Program-made: the position numbers and the translations under genes | Source of the DNA: Cubamyces lactineus | Taxonomy: Eukaryota > Basidiomycota > Agaricomycetes > Polyporales > Polyporaceae | Assembly (NCBI GenBank): GCA_022376465.1 | Contig: JACDTU010000007.1 | Span: 1-64,000, forward strand | Direction: 5' to 3' | Length of the DNA stretch: 64,000 bases | Notes under the pieces: generated by a model | What the model saw: only the letters and a program-made list of their open reading frames with translations | The model's database searches: none | Told to the model about the DNA's origin: nothing | Shown here: in pieces, positions 10,843 through 21,960 of the stretch | Position numbering within the stretch: the stretch's first letter is position 1 | How the letters are laid out: each line of letters starts with the position of its first letter

Positions 10843-13800
10843 ATGCCTCTGCACGATGTCCTCCGCCAACGGTTGCAGCCCCTCACCGCTGCCGTGACCT
10901 CGAATCGCATCTTCCTCTACTCCGTATTCAGCACCTTTGCCGTCGCTGCCACCATTGCCAACGCTTGTCGTGCCCAGAGCAACTTCTACTCAGTCTCTAT
11001 CTACCTCTCAAAGAGCAGTCGCAGTGTTCTCGTACGCTTCCTCGTACACTCCTCGTCTGTACATATGTTCACATCGTCTATAGGTACTCGCCAACTTTGG
11101 TTTCCTCTGTGCTCTTCTCTGCGGTAGAATCTTCCAGCGGTTGTTCTTTGGTACCTTGCAACCTCGCGAAGTTGAGGTACGTTCAGCCGTCCTACAACTA
11201 CTGGGCACTACCGTCCAACTCTTTTCTACCAGCGGCTGTATGACCAGACATGGATGTTCGTCACCGAGTCTCTCCTGGCGTTCACCATCTTCCGCGACGA
11301 GTTTGATGTCCCGTTCCTCCTGATGTTCGGCTTCTTACTCTTTGTCAAATGCTTTCATTGGCTCATGGCGGACCGTGTCGAATCTGTGAGTGCTCATGTC
11401 TCCTGCTTCGCTCCTCTCACTCTAAGCTCTTCCTCGAAGATGGACCAAACTCCTTATCCCGGCCCTCCCACGTTGTTCCATGTTAGGATCAACGCGCTCT
11501 TCGTTGTCCTGTGGGCCATCGACACAACCATGTTCGCCTTCGCTGTAGAAAGCACACTCAACAACGGTGTTGGTGGCATGGTCTTATTTGCAAGCGAGGT
11601 AGGTCTCTTCTTCCATCCACGCAGTACAGTATTGCTCATAGCAATATCAGTATGCAATCTTGTTAGCCAGCGCACTCAACGCCATGCTGCGCTACGCCCT
11701 CTCCATCCTCGACCTTCGCAGGGCACGTACGCGCGGAGGCGAAAATGCTCCTCCATGGGAGAACAAGAGCATGTACATCTTCTACATAGAACTCCTCACG
11801 GGTATGTCATGGATTGCTTTGGCCCGCTTCTTATTACCAACCTCCACCCCTATAGATTTTCTCAAACTCACGACGTACATGACGTTCTTTATGATCATAC
11901 TCACCTTCTATGGTCTCCCGCTAAACATCATCCGTGATGTCTTCGTCACTGCGCGTTCTTTCATCACCCGACTTCGTGCACTTGTTCGGTATCACAACGC
12001 AACTCGCGACATGGACCGCAGATACCCCGACGCCACCGAGGCGGAATTGGCGGAGATGTCCGACCGTACATGCATCATCTGTCGCGAAGAAATGCAGCCA
12101 CGCAACACAACTGGGCAGCCGGAGCAAGCAGCCAACGGCAATCCCCAACAACCACCCCTGCCGCCCGCTGATGGCCCAAACATGACGCCCAAGAAGCTCC
12201 CATGCGGGCATATCTTCCACTTCCAATGTCTACGATCTTGGCTTGAGCGCCAACAGAGCTGCCCGACCTGGTGGGTTTCTCATGACTTCTTGTAGATCCA
12301 TGCGGTACGTTGGGATCTAACCTGTTCGCGCCTCTAGCCGTCGCACGGTCCTCGACAACAATGCGCCACAGAACCCACAACAGGCGCCCGGGCAAGGTCA
12401 ACCCGGGGCTGCCCCTCCTCGGCGAGGTGCTGCTCGTGTTGCTGGAGCCGGAATTCCCCCAGCCCAGCCGGGAGCCGCAGTTGCGGGCAATGGTCCGTTG
12501 GGATGGGTGGGCCGTTTCTTCGGTGTGCCACAGCCGCCCGCCTTCAACGGCCAGTTCCCTGGTGCGCAAGCTCGGTTTCCCCAGGGCGCTCCGCCTGCGT
12601 TCCAACAGCATGCAGTTCCCAACCTAGGTGGGGCTTTCCCGATACCCCCACCTCCGCCTATGTTGTACGACCCAGTAACTGGCGACTGGCACCCGGTTGA
12701 CCGTCCGCCTATGCAGCAACCGCCCGTTTTCCGAGGCTTCTATGGACCTGGGCAAGTGTGGCAGCCATGGGGCGATCCTAACGCGTTTGGTCCACAAGCG
12801 CCGGCCCCGGCGGCACCAGCCGGTTTCGAGCAACCCGGAGCTACGCCACCGCAAGCACAGGCGCAACAAGGCCCGTCAGCGTCGTCGGTACCCTCTGCGA
12901 CAAGTCACGAACAACACCATCAGCCTGCGGGAGAGTCGCAGGCGCCGACGCCGACGCCTACGACCGCGTCACCTTCTACGTCAGACTCTCCTGGCACAGA
13001 GCCGACGACCGCGAGTGAACCGTACGTGGATCCGCGCCGCGCTGCAGCCCAGGCCGCACTGCGTAGGCTGAACCCATCTGCGTCCACTGCTACTTCCGCT
13101 ACCAGCCCGAGTAGCCAGTCGACCCCGGTTGCTCCTCCCGCGAACGCCGCCCCTACACCGTCCTCGTCGTCATCCTCCGTGGAAGCCAACGCTTCCGCAG
13201 CTCCAGCCCCGGTCGATCCCGCGTTGCGATCTGAGCATACGGCATCTCGTCCGTCTGCTTCGGACTCAAGCTCGGGTGAACGACCTTCCATTTCAGCGGA
13301 GCGCGCGAGCCAACCAAACCTCCCGACCCTGATTCCGCTGTTCGATCCGAGCTTGATGCACCCTACTGGCGGCCGCGTTTACGGTACGGGCCCATTCCAC
13401 GCCCCTTTCGATCACTATCGGAGCCAGGCGGTACGGTCAGGCGCGCACGCATCGACGCAACACCCCGCTACCCCGAGACAGCCTTCGCAGCATCAGATTC
13501 CGCGTTCCGCGCGGACAGGGCCGGGTGGTTCTCGCACGCCGCTCACGCAATTGCCACCGTCGCTGACGGACGAGCAGCTCGCGAGGTTGGATAGACTGAC
13601 GAGGGAGGCTATTGACGAGCGGCTACGCGTGCTCGAGGGCGTGTCGGGCGCGATCTACCGGTGCATGGAGGAGCTGACGAGGGTGCGCAGCGTCCTGCCG
13701 TCTGCGAGTGCTAGGAGAGCGCAAGCTCGGGACGCTACTACAGCTTCGCCGAATGCGTCACCGTCGGATTCGGCACCCACGCCCGACGCTGCTGCGACGG

Positions 13801-13970
13801 GTTCTGCGGCGTCAGGCTCTGGGACCGCTGTGAACACTGCGAAAGACGTCATGTCTGATGTGAGCAGCGCGACTGCGAGCGAAGACGAGTGGGTGTCGCC
13901 AGATGCTGCTGAACCTGCTATAGTTGATCAAGTGGAGGGAGTTACTTCAGAGTCGGATGGTGGCTCGTAA
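10843..13970 (+). CDS. HRD1: HRD1/synoviolin-type ER membrane RING-H2 E3 ubiquitin ligase
   Basis: Core ligase and retrotranslocation channel of ER-associated degradation. Seven exons close in phase: 10843-11031, 11084-11176, 11233-11385, 11440-11598, 11651-11801, 11856-12270, 12338-13970 (930 aa). The N-terminal half is polytopic, with successive hydrophobic segments such as VLANFGFLCALLCG, VTESLLAFTIF and LMFGFLLFVKCFHWL. The RING-H2 domain reads CIICREEM, then LPCGHIFHFQCLRSWLE and CPTCRRTV. All eight zinc ligands are present; the last intron splits the CPTC Cys codon. A roughly 45-residue Gln/Pro/Asn insert lies inside the RING, between the second and third Cys pairs. The remaining 540 residues are Pro/Ser/Thr/Ala-rich and mostly disordered, with one helical segment near LTDEQLARLDRLTREAIDERL that could bind partners. 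Convergent with AIM41. Confidence 0.93.
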
Positions 13971-14113
13971 ATGACGGTGCGAGAGTTTGTTTGGTATCAT
14001 CATTGGTCTGTCATGTTCGCACGGAGGGCATTATGTACAATAACACTATCATCTTGTCGCAATACAGACATGCTTTGCGGTGGCTCAGATGCACACGAAT
14101 GCGACTTTGTGGT

Positions 14114-14982
14114 CTACTGCAACAGAGCCTGCGCGCGCTGGCGTACAAGTTCGGGGTCTACTGTCGACTTGTCGACTTGCGTGTAGAACGCCTTGAGAAC
14201 GAGACCGAGGGCCCTCTGCGGGGGTCCTTTGGACCGTGCATCGGCCAGTGCGGGATCTGAGAGGACGTGCTGGAGGACACGATCAATGTCAGCCTCGGGC
14301 AGGAGAGGCGGGAGGAAAGACTCGAGGAGGACGGCCTCTTCGCGCTCCTTGTGTGCGAGGTCAGGGCGAGCGGCGCTCTCAAACTGCGTGGCTGCGTCAA
14401 ACTGGTCATGGTGGAAAGTAAGGGGTGTACTATATGAGGGGCGGGTAGGGATGGCGTAGAGTGAGGGCACGCACCCTACGCGTGATCGCTCTCCGGATGA
14501 TGCTCGTGATTGCAGAGGAAGAAGCGGGAGTGCCGGAGGGAGTCTTATCGGCCGCGTAGACCTCGGAGAGGACAGACTGGAAGAATGTGGGGTTTATAAC
14601 GAGGTGGGCGATATTTGCCAGGGGAGGAGACTTACGCGAATCACAGTGGACTTGACTCGGTCTTTGTCCTGGACGAGAGCGGTCGGTTGTGCATCGGCAC
14701 GCGAGCGTTGAACAACTAGTACTCAAGTACGCACCTTCATCGCGACCTTGAGTTCTTGCATGAGCTTTGAACGGATATCGGCGGGGCGGTCTGTGTCTGA
14801 ACGCGGTCGACGGCAGGCGTGGCGAAGACCATCTTGTCGGACGCACCAGTAGGAGGGCTAGACCTCGGAGCCTGCGCTTGGCTCAACAGTCTCCGCATAT
14901 CATGAGAGCGAGCATACGAAGCTGGCGCAGGCAGCGACGCCCTCAGGCAATGGCGAGCGCGGAGAGGATGGAACATGGACAT
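14114..14982 (-). CDS. AIM41: Aim41-like mitochondrial GatB/YqeY domain protein
   Basis: YqeY-domain protein related to the tail of GatB amidotransferase and to yeast Aim41; exact role unknown. Five exons fit in phase: 14982-14847, 14796-14735, 14668-14636, 14576-14475, 14401-14114 (206 aa). The N terminus is rich in Arg, Ala, Leu and Ser with few acids, as in a mitochondrial presequence. Family landmarks follow: ADIRSKLMQELKVAMK, DKDRVKSTVIRSVLSEVY, the KEREEAVLLESFLPPLLPE block and a C-terminal GLVLKAFY stretch. The start at 14982 is the first ATG of the presequence. The gene is convergent with HRD1, 143 bp between stops, and lies 220 bp downstream of the DUF4246 gene on the same strand. 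Confidence 0.87.
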
Positions 14983-15201
14983 CGTCGTTGAGGACAAGAG
15001 GCAGTGGACGCTCAAAACAGCGCTCAAGCCAGCCTCCTACGCGACTCGCTGGGCATGGTTGCCCGATAACTCAGTTCAATGAGTATTAGTCTGGGATCGA
15101 GCCAAACATAGCTTGTGATCCAAGAAACACAAAGATATTTACAGCCCACGAATCAAACATAGCACCCAAATGCCAGAAAAGGTACAAGTGCCGGAGCGAC
15201 A

Positions 15202-17010
15202 CTAATGCTCACACATGTTGAACTCGATCTCGTACACACGCTCGTTGTGTTCCATCACAAAGTTGGCACGCTCCTTCATAAGCTTCTCGCGATGCTCTTC
15301 AGCCTCCTTGCGCGAGATGGTTCCGTCCATGGCGAATCCCGCGACCATGTCGAACAGCTCGACAGGCAGGTTCATCAATGCCGGCGCACGCACCATCTCG
15401 TCCATCGACCAGTCTGCCTGTTGAGGCGGGATGTCGCTTGTCGAATGGATCTTCACGAGAGGGTCGACTAGAAAGAAGCACAAGATCTTGCGGTGTCCGG
15501 GCTTCGAGGGGTCCGCTAGTTCGAACCCATCGACACGGTGTTGAAATATGTTCGGGAAGGCAATGCACTTGTCCTCCTCAGCGACAATATGGCCGATCTC
15601 CTGGTTGAGAGAGTCGCCGCCTGCGAAGCCGTACGCCGTATACCAACCCGTGTAATCGCTCTGCTCGTATGACATCCATACGCCGCCATCGCCCCCTTCG
15701 CCAGCGGTAGCTCGGAAGCCAAGACGCGACTCGGTGATGTTCTCCGAAGAGTAGTAGTAGAGGCCCGTGGCGACGATCCTTTCGTTCGCCATGCCCTCGA
15801 CGTGCCACGAGCCGCCACTATACTTTGGGTTCTCCGGCGTGAGGACGATACTAGCGAGCTTGACGATGACCTGCATTGTTCGGCCGTTGAGCTTGAAGTC
15901 GATGCGGCCGTCGTTGCTTGGGGGAGAGAAGGGTGCGGGATCGGGTATGAGTGGCCACTTCTCTTCACGCTCCCACTTCTCCCAGATCTTATCCGATTCC
16001 GGGCCTGTCCACTCGGGTTCTGTGAGGTGACTGTACCACCTGCACGGATCGAGCTCGAGAGCGAGCGGCGGATCTGGGCTGAGGGAATCGGAGAGCACCT
16101 TGTTGAAGAGAGGCACAAAGTGTGAGAGAATAGAAGTGATGGCGTCATGGAGAGGACGGTGCTGGATGGGGTGGATGTTGTTGATGTAGCCAAGGGGTTG
16201 TACAGTACCACTCGGTGAGACCGAGAAGTCCGTCGGCAGCCATTGATAGTCTGTAGAGATGAAGTACAGGTGCCCCTCGAACTCCTCGAAGTCCGACCTC
16301 TTGGATTTGTACTCTTCCTCGGTCAGGATGCGCACGGTCTCCGCGCCAGAGGCATCCTTGCTACGGACATGAGACTGACCGATGCGAAGGCAGTACAGGG
16401 ACGGATGGACGAGGTCTAGCACCTGCTTGTTGGATCCAGGGTGCCAGTCCTTCTGATCTTCAGGAACAGCCTCCAGAATAGAGACGGCAGAGACGAGCGA
16501 GGATTTAATATCATCAGGAATCAAGCTGCGCGACTCGTACACATTCGGAACAGCAGAAGCCTGTCGGGGATCGCGTTCAATACGGTGACGGGATGATGCA
16601 GAAGTAAACATGCTCACGTAGATTCCGGTGGCCTCATCGTATCGGCCGGCTTCGTAACGAAGCTGGTCGAAGATATAAGCTAATTGAGCATCCGTGATGG
16701 GGTCTCGCGGCCATTGCTTCTCGCCACGACCATGCTCAAGGCGTTCCTCGCCGCCCCAGAGCTCGTCGACTGTGGCGCGGTCCTGGTCGACCATCTCCTG
16801 CCGCCACTTTGCCACAATGTCGGCGTCGTGGACTTTGGTCCACCAGTTCGGCTTGGACCGTATTGCGCCAGAGAACGTGCGCATGCGCTTCTCAACGAGA
16901 GTGAGCGGCTCGCGTTCCTTGAAAAAGAACGGCAGAGGGAACTCGAGATCAACGGGGAGCGGTGCCTGGGCTTCTGCATGAGAACGGCGTATTTGAGTAG
17001 TACGGGCCAT
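15202..17010 (-). CDS. DUF4246 protein, putative Fe(II)/2-oxoglutarate-type dioxygenase fold
   Basis: Single-exon gene belonging to the fungal DUF4246 family; substrate unknown. The frame is open from 17142, but the second Met (17010, MARTTQIRRSHAE) is preferred. It gives 602 aa, and the TATA-like CATAAAAA on the minus strand (about 17110-17117) would otherwise lie inside the coding region. Residues consistent with a jelly-roll Fe/2OG centre are visible: SWHVEG (HxE), FQHRV (distal His), and the GHRKILCFFLVDP strand with an Arg placed like the 2OG-binding Arg. These are family-level inferences; no activity is proven. The C terminus has a charged helix rich in Glu/Lys. Upstream lies a 643-bp gap to Qri7 on the same strand. 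Confidence 0.82.
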   Translation of the reverse strand: MARTTQIRRSHAEAQAPLPVDLEFPLPFFFKEREPLTLVEKRMRTFSGAIRSKPNWWTKVHDADIVAKWRQEMVDQDRATVDELWGGEERLEHGRGEKQWPRDPITDAQLAYIFDQLRYEAGRYDEATGIYVSMFTSASSRHRIERDPRQASAVPNVYESRSLIPDDIKSSLVSAVSILEAVPEDQKDWHPGSNKQVLDLVHPSLYCLRIGQSHVRSKDASGAETVRILTEEEYKSKRSDFEEFEGHLYFISTDYQWLPTDFSVSPSGTVQPLGYINNIHPIQHRPLHDAITSILSHFVPLFNKVLSDSLSPDPPLALELDPCRWYSHLTEPEWTGPESDKIWEKWEREEKWPLIPDPAPFSPPSNDGRIDFKLNGRTMQVIVKLASIVLTPENPKYSGGSWHVEGMANERIVATGLYYYSSENITESRLGFRATAGEGGDGGVWMSYEQSDYTGWYTAYGFAGGDSLNQEIGHIVAEEDKCIAFPNIFQHRVDGFELADPSKPGHRKILCFFLVDPLVKIHSTSDIPPQQADWSMDEMVRAPALMNLPVELFDMVAGFAMDGTISRKEAEEHREKLMKERANFVMEHNERVYEIEFNMCEH

Positions 17011-17142
17011 CGTTCGGAGTATGAGGGAGGTTGGCGGGAAGATAGTACTTCGACAGGTAGTGAGATGCGCAACAGGGGGATGCGCACGGATTGATGCTGG
17101 CAGAGCGAGCCTTTTTATGCCGTGCGCGCAGTACGGTAGCAT

Positions 17143-17653
17143 GACCCATCGCCAGGAGACATCGGGATTCGGAGCAAACCCGAGGTGGCGGTCATGCAGT
17201 CAGGGCGGGGAGGCGCAGCATTCTGACTCGATGGCGGGTTGATGCGCCTCCGTCGTGGCGGTGATCAACTCCGCCTCTTGCCATATGAGGCGAATCCCGA
17301 CGACCGGGCTCGGCGCGTGCCCAGGAGCTGTCAAGCTCGCTACCGAGGCGGACATTCAAGAGCTCGTAGCGCGCAACGTCCATAGAATCAGAGGGGGTAG
17401 TGCGGTTGCAGAGTCAGTTGGAGTCATTGTCAATGTACGGTGCTGCCTCGGGCGCGCGGGAGCTCCTGGCACCCATTGGTTCAGTATCGTAGTCCAAAGG
17501 CCGTCATGGTGCCGCATCATATGGCTTCATGCGTGGTCTAAAGGAAATCCTCACTCAGAAGCATCGCCGCCGGAACTGATAGTGACCTAGCTAACGAGAG
17601 GAAAGCACTGTAGGATCAAGCCAAGTTACTACAATATGCGTCTCATACCTACC
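17143..17653. other. intergenic
   Basis: No supported gene between the DUF4246 5' region and the QRI7 stop. A short frame at 17255-17590 has no domain signature and overlaps the expected promoter of the DUF4246 gene. Confidence 0.5.
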
Positions 17654-19217
17654 CTAAGCATCCTCCGCAAGCTCGGTCTCTGGTGTAGATGACCCAGGTT
17701 TGTCCAGATCCTCGAGACTCCACACCGGGCGTGACTCAATCGAGTACTCGTCCGTGTCACCTGATAGGAAACGGTGCATCGACGCCCACGCAATCATCAC
17801 CGCGTTGTCTGTAGGGATTCGTGAACAGCGGGTACGAACGCGGTCCAGCACAAGCATACCTGTGCACAAGGCCGGCGGGGGGAACACCAACGATATCCGC
17901 TCGTCCGGACTTTCCGCATCCAGACAGACTCTTAGCCTGCGCCGCAGCGTCGTGTTCAGTCTCTCCACGCGCAACGAGAATTCCTTGGAATAGTCACTCA
18001 CCTCTCCCTCAGGAACGAATTACTCGCCACGCCCCCGCTCACGACCAAACTCTTCACCTTCACGCCCTGCGCTGCACACTGCCGCATCCCCAACACCAAC
18101 TTCGCCGCCAACTGTCCCACCGCCGCGCGCTGAAAGCTTCTCGCTAGCCCCAGCCGCGTACGCTCGTCCAGCGTGCCCCTCCGCGCGTCCAAGAAGCGCT
18201 CAACGGTCGAATGCAAGCCGGTGTACGAGAAGGCCAGGCGCCCAGGCATCGGGCGCGGCATCCTGATCTCGGGCACATCGTCTTCCGATCCCTCGTCTGG
18301 CGGGAGGGACGACGCGCAATATCGCTCGAGCGCTGCGCCCGCGGAGGTACCGTTGAACGGGATGTTGAGCAGACGCGCGACCTTGTCGTATGCGTTTCCT
18401 ATGCTCTCGTCCAGCGTGGTGGCCAGTATTCGGAACGACGTAAGAGACGATGCAAGAAGTAGTAAGGTGTGTCCACCGGAGACAAGTATAGTCAGGAATG
18501 GGAATTGGGGAAGCTCGGACGGAGGGGATGTAAGAAGCGGCGTGAGCGCGTGCGCTTGCTGTGAATAGGCACTCCCAATGAACGGTTGCTTGCTGAGTAT
18601 GGATGACTGGTACCCACCATGTGGTGCACGCCTACTAGTGGTTTGTTCAGCGCCGCGGCGAGGCTACGCGCGGCGTTACCGCACACGCTCAGGCAGCCCG
18701 GGATGCCTATGCAAATGTCGGCTTCGCACATACATCGCACGGAGAACATTGGAAGGACATACCTGGCCCAAGAGTGAATGCAATACCATCTACGTCGTTT
18801 ACTGTGACGTTAGCCTCCTTGAGCGCGCGCTGGACAGCTCCTGGCTAGGCGGTAGCGGAGGTCAATCGCACATCCCTCGGGCCAACAGTCACTTGAACGG
18901 AGGAGACTTGCCATATTCCGCTGATGCGCATGCAGCGCGACGTATGGGTGTATTCCGCCATACTCTTCGAGGCTATCAACGCGTAAGGATCAGTGACGCG
19001 AGTATTGTACAGAGCTTGCGAGGGCTACTGACAAGGCTTGCTGGTTCACTACGATGTTAGAGAGGATCTTGCGGTCGGACGTGACAACGGCGGCGCAAGT
19101 ATCATCGGCGGAGGACTCCAGCGCGAGTACAGTGAACCTCCGAACATGCGAGATGCGGATAGAACGCGCTATGAACGGCCTGAAGGTAGAGAGGGAGAGG
19201 AGGCGAGCATGCTGCAT
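17654..19217 (-). CDS. QRI7: mitochondrial tRNA N6-threonylcarbamoyladenosine synthase Qri7 (TsaD/Kae1 family)
   Basis: Transfers the threonylcarbamoyl group to A37 of ANN-decoding mitochondrial tRNAs. Seven exons join in phase: 19217-19033, 18972-18912, 18844-18763, 18706-18618, 18558-18002, 17960-17860, 17808-17654 (409 aa). The N terminus (MQHARLLSLSTFRPF then several Arg) is a credible mitochondrial presequence. Family motifs: LALESSADDTCAAVV, EEYGGIHPYVALHAHQRNM, the nucleotide/metal motif VGVHHMQAHAL, LVSGGHTLLL, VVSGGVASN and the C-terminal DNAVMIAWA. The HHMxAH metal-binding histidines are present. The second intron starts GC (GCAAGT) rather than GT. The gene is divergent from a small coiled-coil gene, with 204 bp between start codons. 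Confidence 0.92.
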
Positions 19218-19421
19218 CGGAGAACAGGTCCAAGAAGCTTTACAGCAAACAAGTAAGTACATAATAAACCCGCCCTTACAATCTTACTTACAAGAAGTAA
19301 GTAGCTTGTGAGCACAAGTAAGAATTCGGCGTCTCACCTTTCTCACTCCGTCCTCCACCTCCGGACTCGGCAGGGTACCCCCAGTTTCTCTGGGCACCTA
19401 CATCGACGAGTCGTAGTTAAC
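19218..19421. promoter_or_regulatory. short divergent promoter with repeated AAGTAAG motifs
   Basis: The 204-bp gap between the QRI7 start (-) and the next gene (+) contains several copies of AAGTAAG or its complement CTTACTT within about 75 bp (19247-19325). The clustering between two divergent starts suggests a shared regulatory site, but no factor is assigned. Confidence 0.4.
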
Positions 19422-19769
19422 ATGACGACACCTGCTGCTAAACCAAGCACATCGAAAGCGTCCGTCCACCCGCTCCCGCTCAGCTCAACCTTGCACGATC
19501 TCGCGCTGCTCCGCGCGTCCGATCTCGACTTTGCCGCGCTCCTCCCGCCTTCCACCTCCACCTCTTCCCCAAGCGGCCCTCCGGAGACGGAAGGAGGGAA
19601 TGCAGAAGTAGAGAAGAGCGTGCAGCGGTCGCTAGACTTCTCGCGCGAGGCGCGGGCGGCGCTGAAGCTGCTGCACACGGACGCGGTGGAGAAGGAGGGC
19701 GCGCGAGTGGACGGGCTGCGAGAGAAGCTGGAAGACGTCGTGAAGGGATTGGACGGAAGCGACGACTAG
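19422..19769 (+). CDS. small hypothetical coiled-coil protein
   Basis: 115 aa without recognised domain. The start chosen (MTTPAAKPSTSK) is the Met after which composition becomes protein-like; the frame is open 114 nt further upstream but that part falls in the divergent promoter. Layout: Ser/Pro-rich first 20 residues, a hydrophobic patch (LHDLALLRASDLDFAALL), a disordered Ser/Pro linker, then a heptad-like charged helix rich in Ala, Leu, Glu and Lys up to the C terminus. Single exon. The size and shape resemble small subunits of trafficking complexes such as BLOC-1, but this is only a shape argument. Confidence 0.55.
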   Translation: MTTPAAKPSTSKASVHPLPLSSTLHDLALLRASDLDFAALLPPSTSTSSPSGPPETEGGNAEVEKSVQRSLDFSREARAALKLLHTDAVEKEGARVDGLREKLEDVVKGLDGSDD

Positions 19770-20128
19770 AACTTTGCTTTTGCTGCTTTGCCAAGGTAAG
19801 TGATGAACGAGTATGCAAGCATCGCAGCGTCCGTGCGTGTCCTGACATGGTGCCCACATATGCAGGATACCCAGCTACCGGATGTAATAGTACGAGGGCT
19901 TGACGTATACGACTGTTTCAAACTCCTCATGCGTAACGTTGGAAGTCGTCCAACGCAGACTATCGAATACTCGCAACGGACTGAAGAGAAACATGACCTC
20001 GATCGGAAGCCAAAGACGAGTCGATCGCGGTTGTTCTCTCGCAAGATCGCCTCCCTCTTGACGTCACTCGAGCATCAACCCACAACATATAACACTCGAG
20101 TCCTGCTACATGTTCCCCCGAATCCAAC

Positions 20129-20662
20129 ATGTTGTTTGCACGCATCACTTCCGCCTTCGCCTCTACCCGCCCGACCGTGCGCAGCGTCCTCCGCACCTAC
20201 GCTAGCTCGTCTGGTCAGCCAAATGGTACCGTGGTTTCGGCATCGAGCCGTGCTTCCTGCTCTCCTCATCTCGTTACACAGGAAACCGGGTCGCAGGCGG
20301 ATTCAAGGCAGCTCTGCATAACCCTAAAGTCTCGATCAGTAGTATGTCGTACCCATACCCCTTGCTATGTCCGCGACGCTGACCCCAGAAACCCCGCAGA
20401 CCCACGTACGAGTGAGGAGGCGAAGCAGCACGCGCGAGAGATTCTCGAGGCAGTGCAGGCTGCAGAAGTACCGTTGGATGCGACGCCAGAAGAGCACCAC
20501 AAGCGCGTTATTGCCGGATACAAGGCAGCGTTGCACAGTGAGTTCGCATGCGGTATTCATGACCGTTACAATGCTGAGTGGGCGCGTCGTACAGACCCTC
20601 GCGTGTCCGAGGAGGCGAAGCGCCATGCGAAAGACTTCCTCCGGAGCAACGATACATTGTGA
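20129..20662 (+). CDS. con-6: conidiation-specific Con-6 family protein, copy 1 (mitochondrial-like N terminus)
   Basis: Small Con-6 repeat protein of unknown biochemical role, expressed in spores and stress in other fungi. Four exons in phase: 20129-20225, 20282-20338, 20400-20537, 20595-20662 (119 aa). Repeats read as GG(F/Y)KAALHN followed by P(R/K)xSEEAKxHA. All introns after the first fall at one place, between A and AC of the repeat's Asn codon, so exons are repeat modules. The N terminus (MLFARITSAFASTRPTVRS then RTYASS) resembles a mitochondrial presequence, unlike copy 2 at 23018. The copies lie 2.4 kb apart on one strand, with a family-A promoter/exon unit between them. Confidence 0.87.
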   Translation: MLFARITSAFASTRPTVRSVLRTYASSSGQPNGTVVSASSRASCSPHLVTQETGSQADSRQLCITLKSRSVVCRTHTPCYVRDADPRNPADPRTSEEAKQHAREILEAVQAAEVPLDATPEEHHKRVIAGYKAALHSEFACGIHDRYNAEWARRTDPRVSEEAKRHAKDFLRSNDTL

Positions 20663-21660
20663 GAGCCTCTAGGAATCAAGGAGACACTGAGTGCATAATT
20701 CGGGACGTGTACTAGTAAAGCCCGAAGACAATTATTCCATCACTTCAGCAGTAGTTGTTGAATCACCGCGAAAGTCTCCAAGATTTGCCGCAAATCCGCC
20801 ACTCTCATATTCTCCTCCACATCTAGCTAACGGGTTCGCCCTTGCTCAGTATCGCGCGATGTCTCCGACTGAGTCCTTCCTTCACGTTAGCGCGAGAACC
20901 AACAGGTGCGCAGCGGCGGCAAATTTATTTCTCCTTGGCGGCACCTGTCTCTAACAGCACAGAAACACGCATGCTCCAAGAAATCTAGCTGTACTTTGCA
21001 TATTCGCATCGTCCAGCACCCTGGCCCAAGCACGTCGTCAGAATATCGGCCCGTGCTCTGTACAATTCAGACGGTGCCCTGACCCGCGCATCGGCCAGGT
21101 GAGCCACTCGCCCCAATTGTTCACTTTCGTACGTCCCTTGCCTTCATCCATGACTACTGAGGTGGAGGCGGGCTAGCATGGGCCAGAGGCGTGTCTGCGA
21201 CGAGTTCGGTCGTATGTCAGCGGGTCGATTCTGCCAGGATCTGGACAGGAACTTTGACTTGCGACAACGAAGCACTACATCGCGAGAGGGCAACTCTTGA
21301 CGCTTGAGCCGTTAGTATATCAGAGCAGGCTGGGTCGCAGCCCTATGATGCACTTGCTCATAGCGCTTCGACCCAGGTCCAGCCGTCGATTGAATGACAA
21401 ATCTCGTGCACCTTCGTCAGCGAGGAATTACACCCCTGTACCGGGCACATACTCAACCGCGATCGCGCAGTGCGGAGCAACGGCCAAGGCGTCTTGAATC
21501 TCGGTTTGTGATCTGTTTAGCCCAACGCATGGACGCATCCACCAAGATGCAGACAAGGCGCCATGCTCGTGCTGTGTTTAACTTTCCCAGATCTGTCGTT
21601 CACAGGTCACGACTCGTTTCCTCGGGGACGCGTCAGCCAGACTATCTCAAAGCGCGTGCT
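20663..21660. other. intergenic
   Basis: Roughly 1 kb downstream of the first con-6 gene. Only short unsupported frames are present; no repeat, RNA gene or recognisable protein remnant was found. Confidence 0.5.
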
Positions 21661-21674
21661 GTCGCTCGAGGAGG

Positions 21675-21960
21675 TATATAAGGCCTGAGTGTTGAGCACT
21701 GGAAGAGCATCACCATCCCCTCTTCTCCTCGACGCTTCAGCGACTCTCCACACAACCCAGCCTCTCCCATCGTCAGTGTTGTCGATGAATCCCTCACCAC
21801 CAGGGCCCACCGGGCCCCCGCCCGTCTCCCAACCTTCTCGAGTGCAAGATAAACTCCTCAAATCCGATACCCCAAGCCGTACATCGCCTGCATGCGGACA
21901 AACGCAGAGAGGTACGGAGCATTTACGAGGGCGGCCACCGGCCGCCTTTTTGTGATCCAC
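21675..21960 (+). other. dispersed family copy A: TATA promoter plus first exon
   Basis: First of four related units. TATATAAG at 21675 is preceded by a CTCGAG-containing box. The ATG at 21785 opens a Pro/Gly-rich peptide ending in SRVQDKLLKSD, then runs towards a GTACAT donor-like site. Copies B, C and D share the TATA context, a 110-136 nt leader and the DKLLK block. No downstream exon could be joined with confidence, so the full product is unknown. The unit may be a truncated copy. Confidence 0.45.

Noticed and set aside
12920..13291. Minus-strand 123-aa frame and other long frames opposite the HRD1 tail
   Set aside because: Shadow of a GC-rich, low-complexity coding region; no domain or splice logic on that strand.
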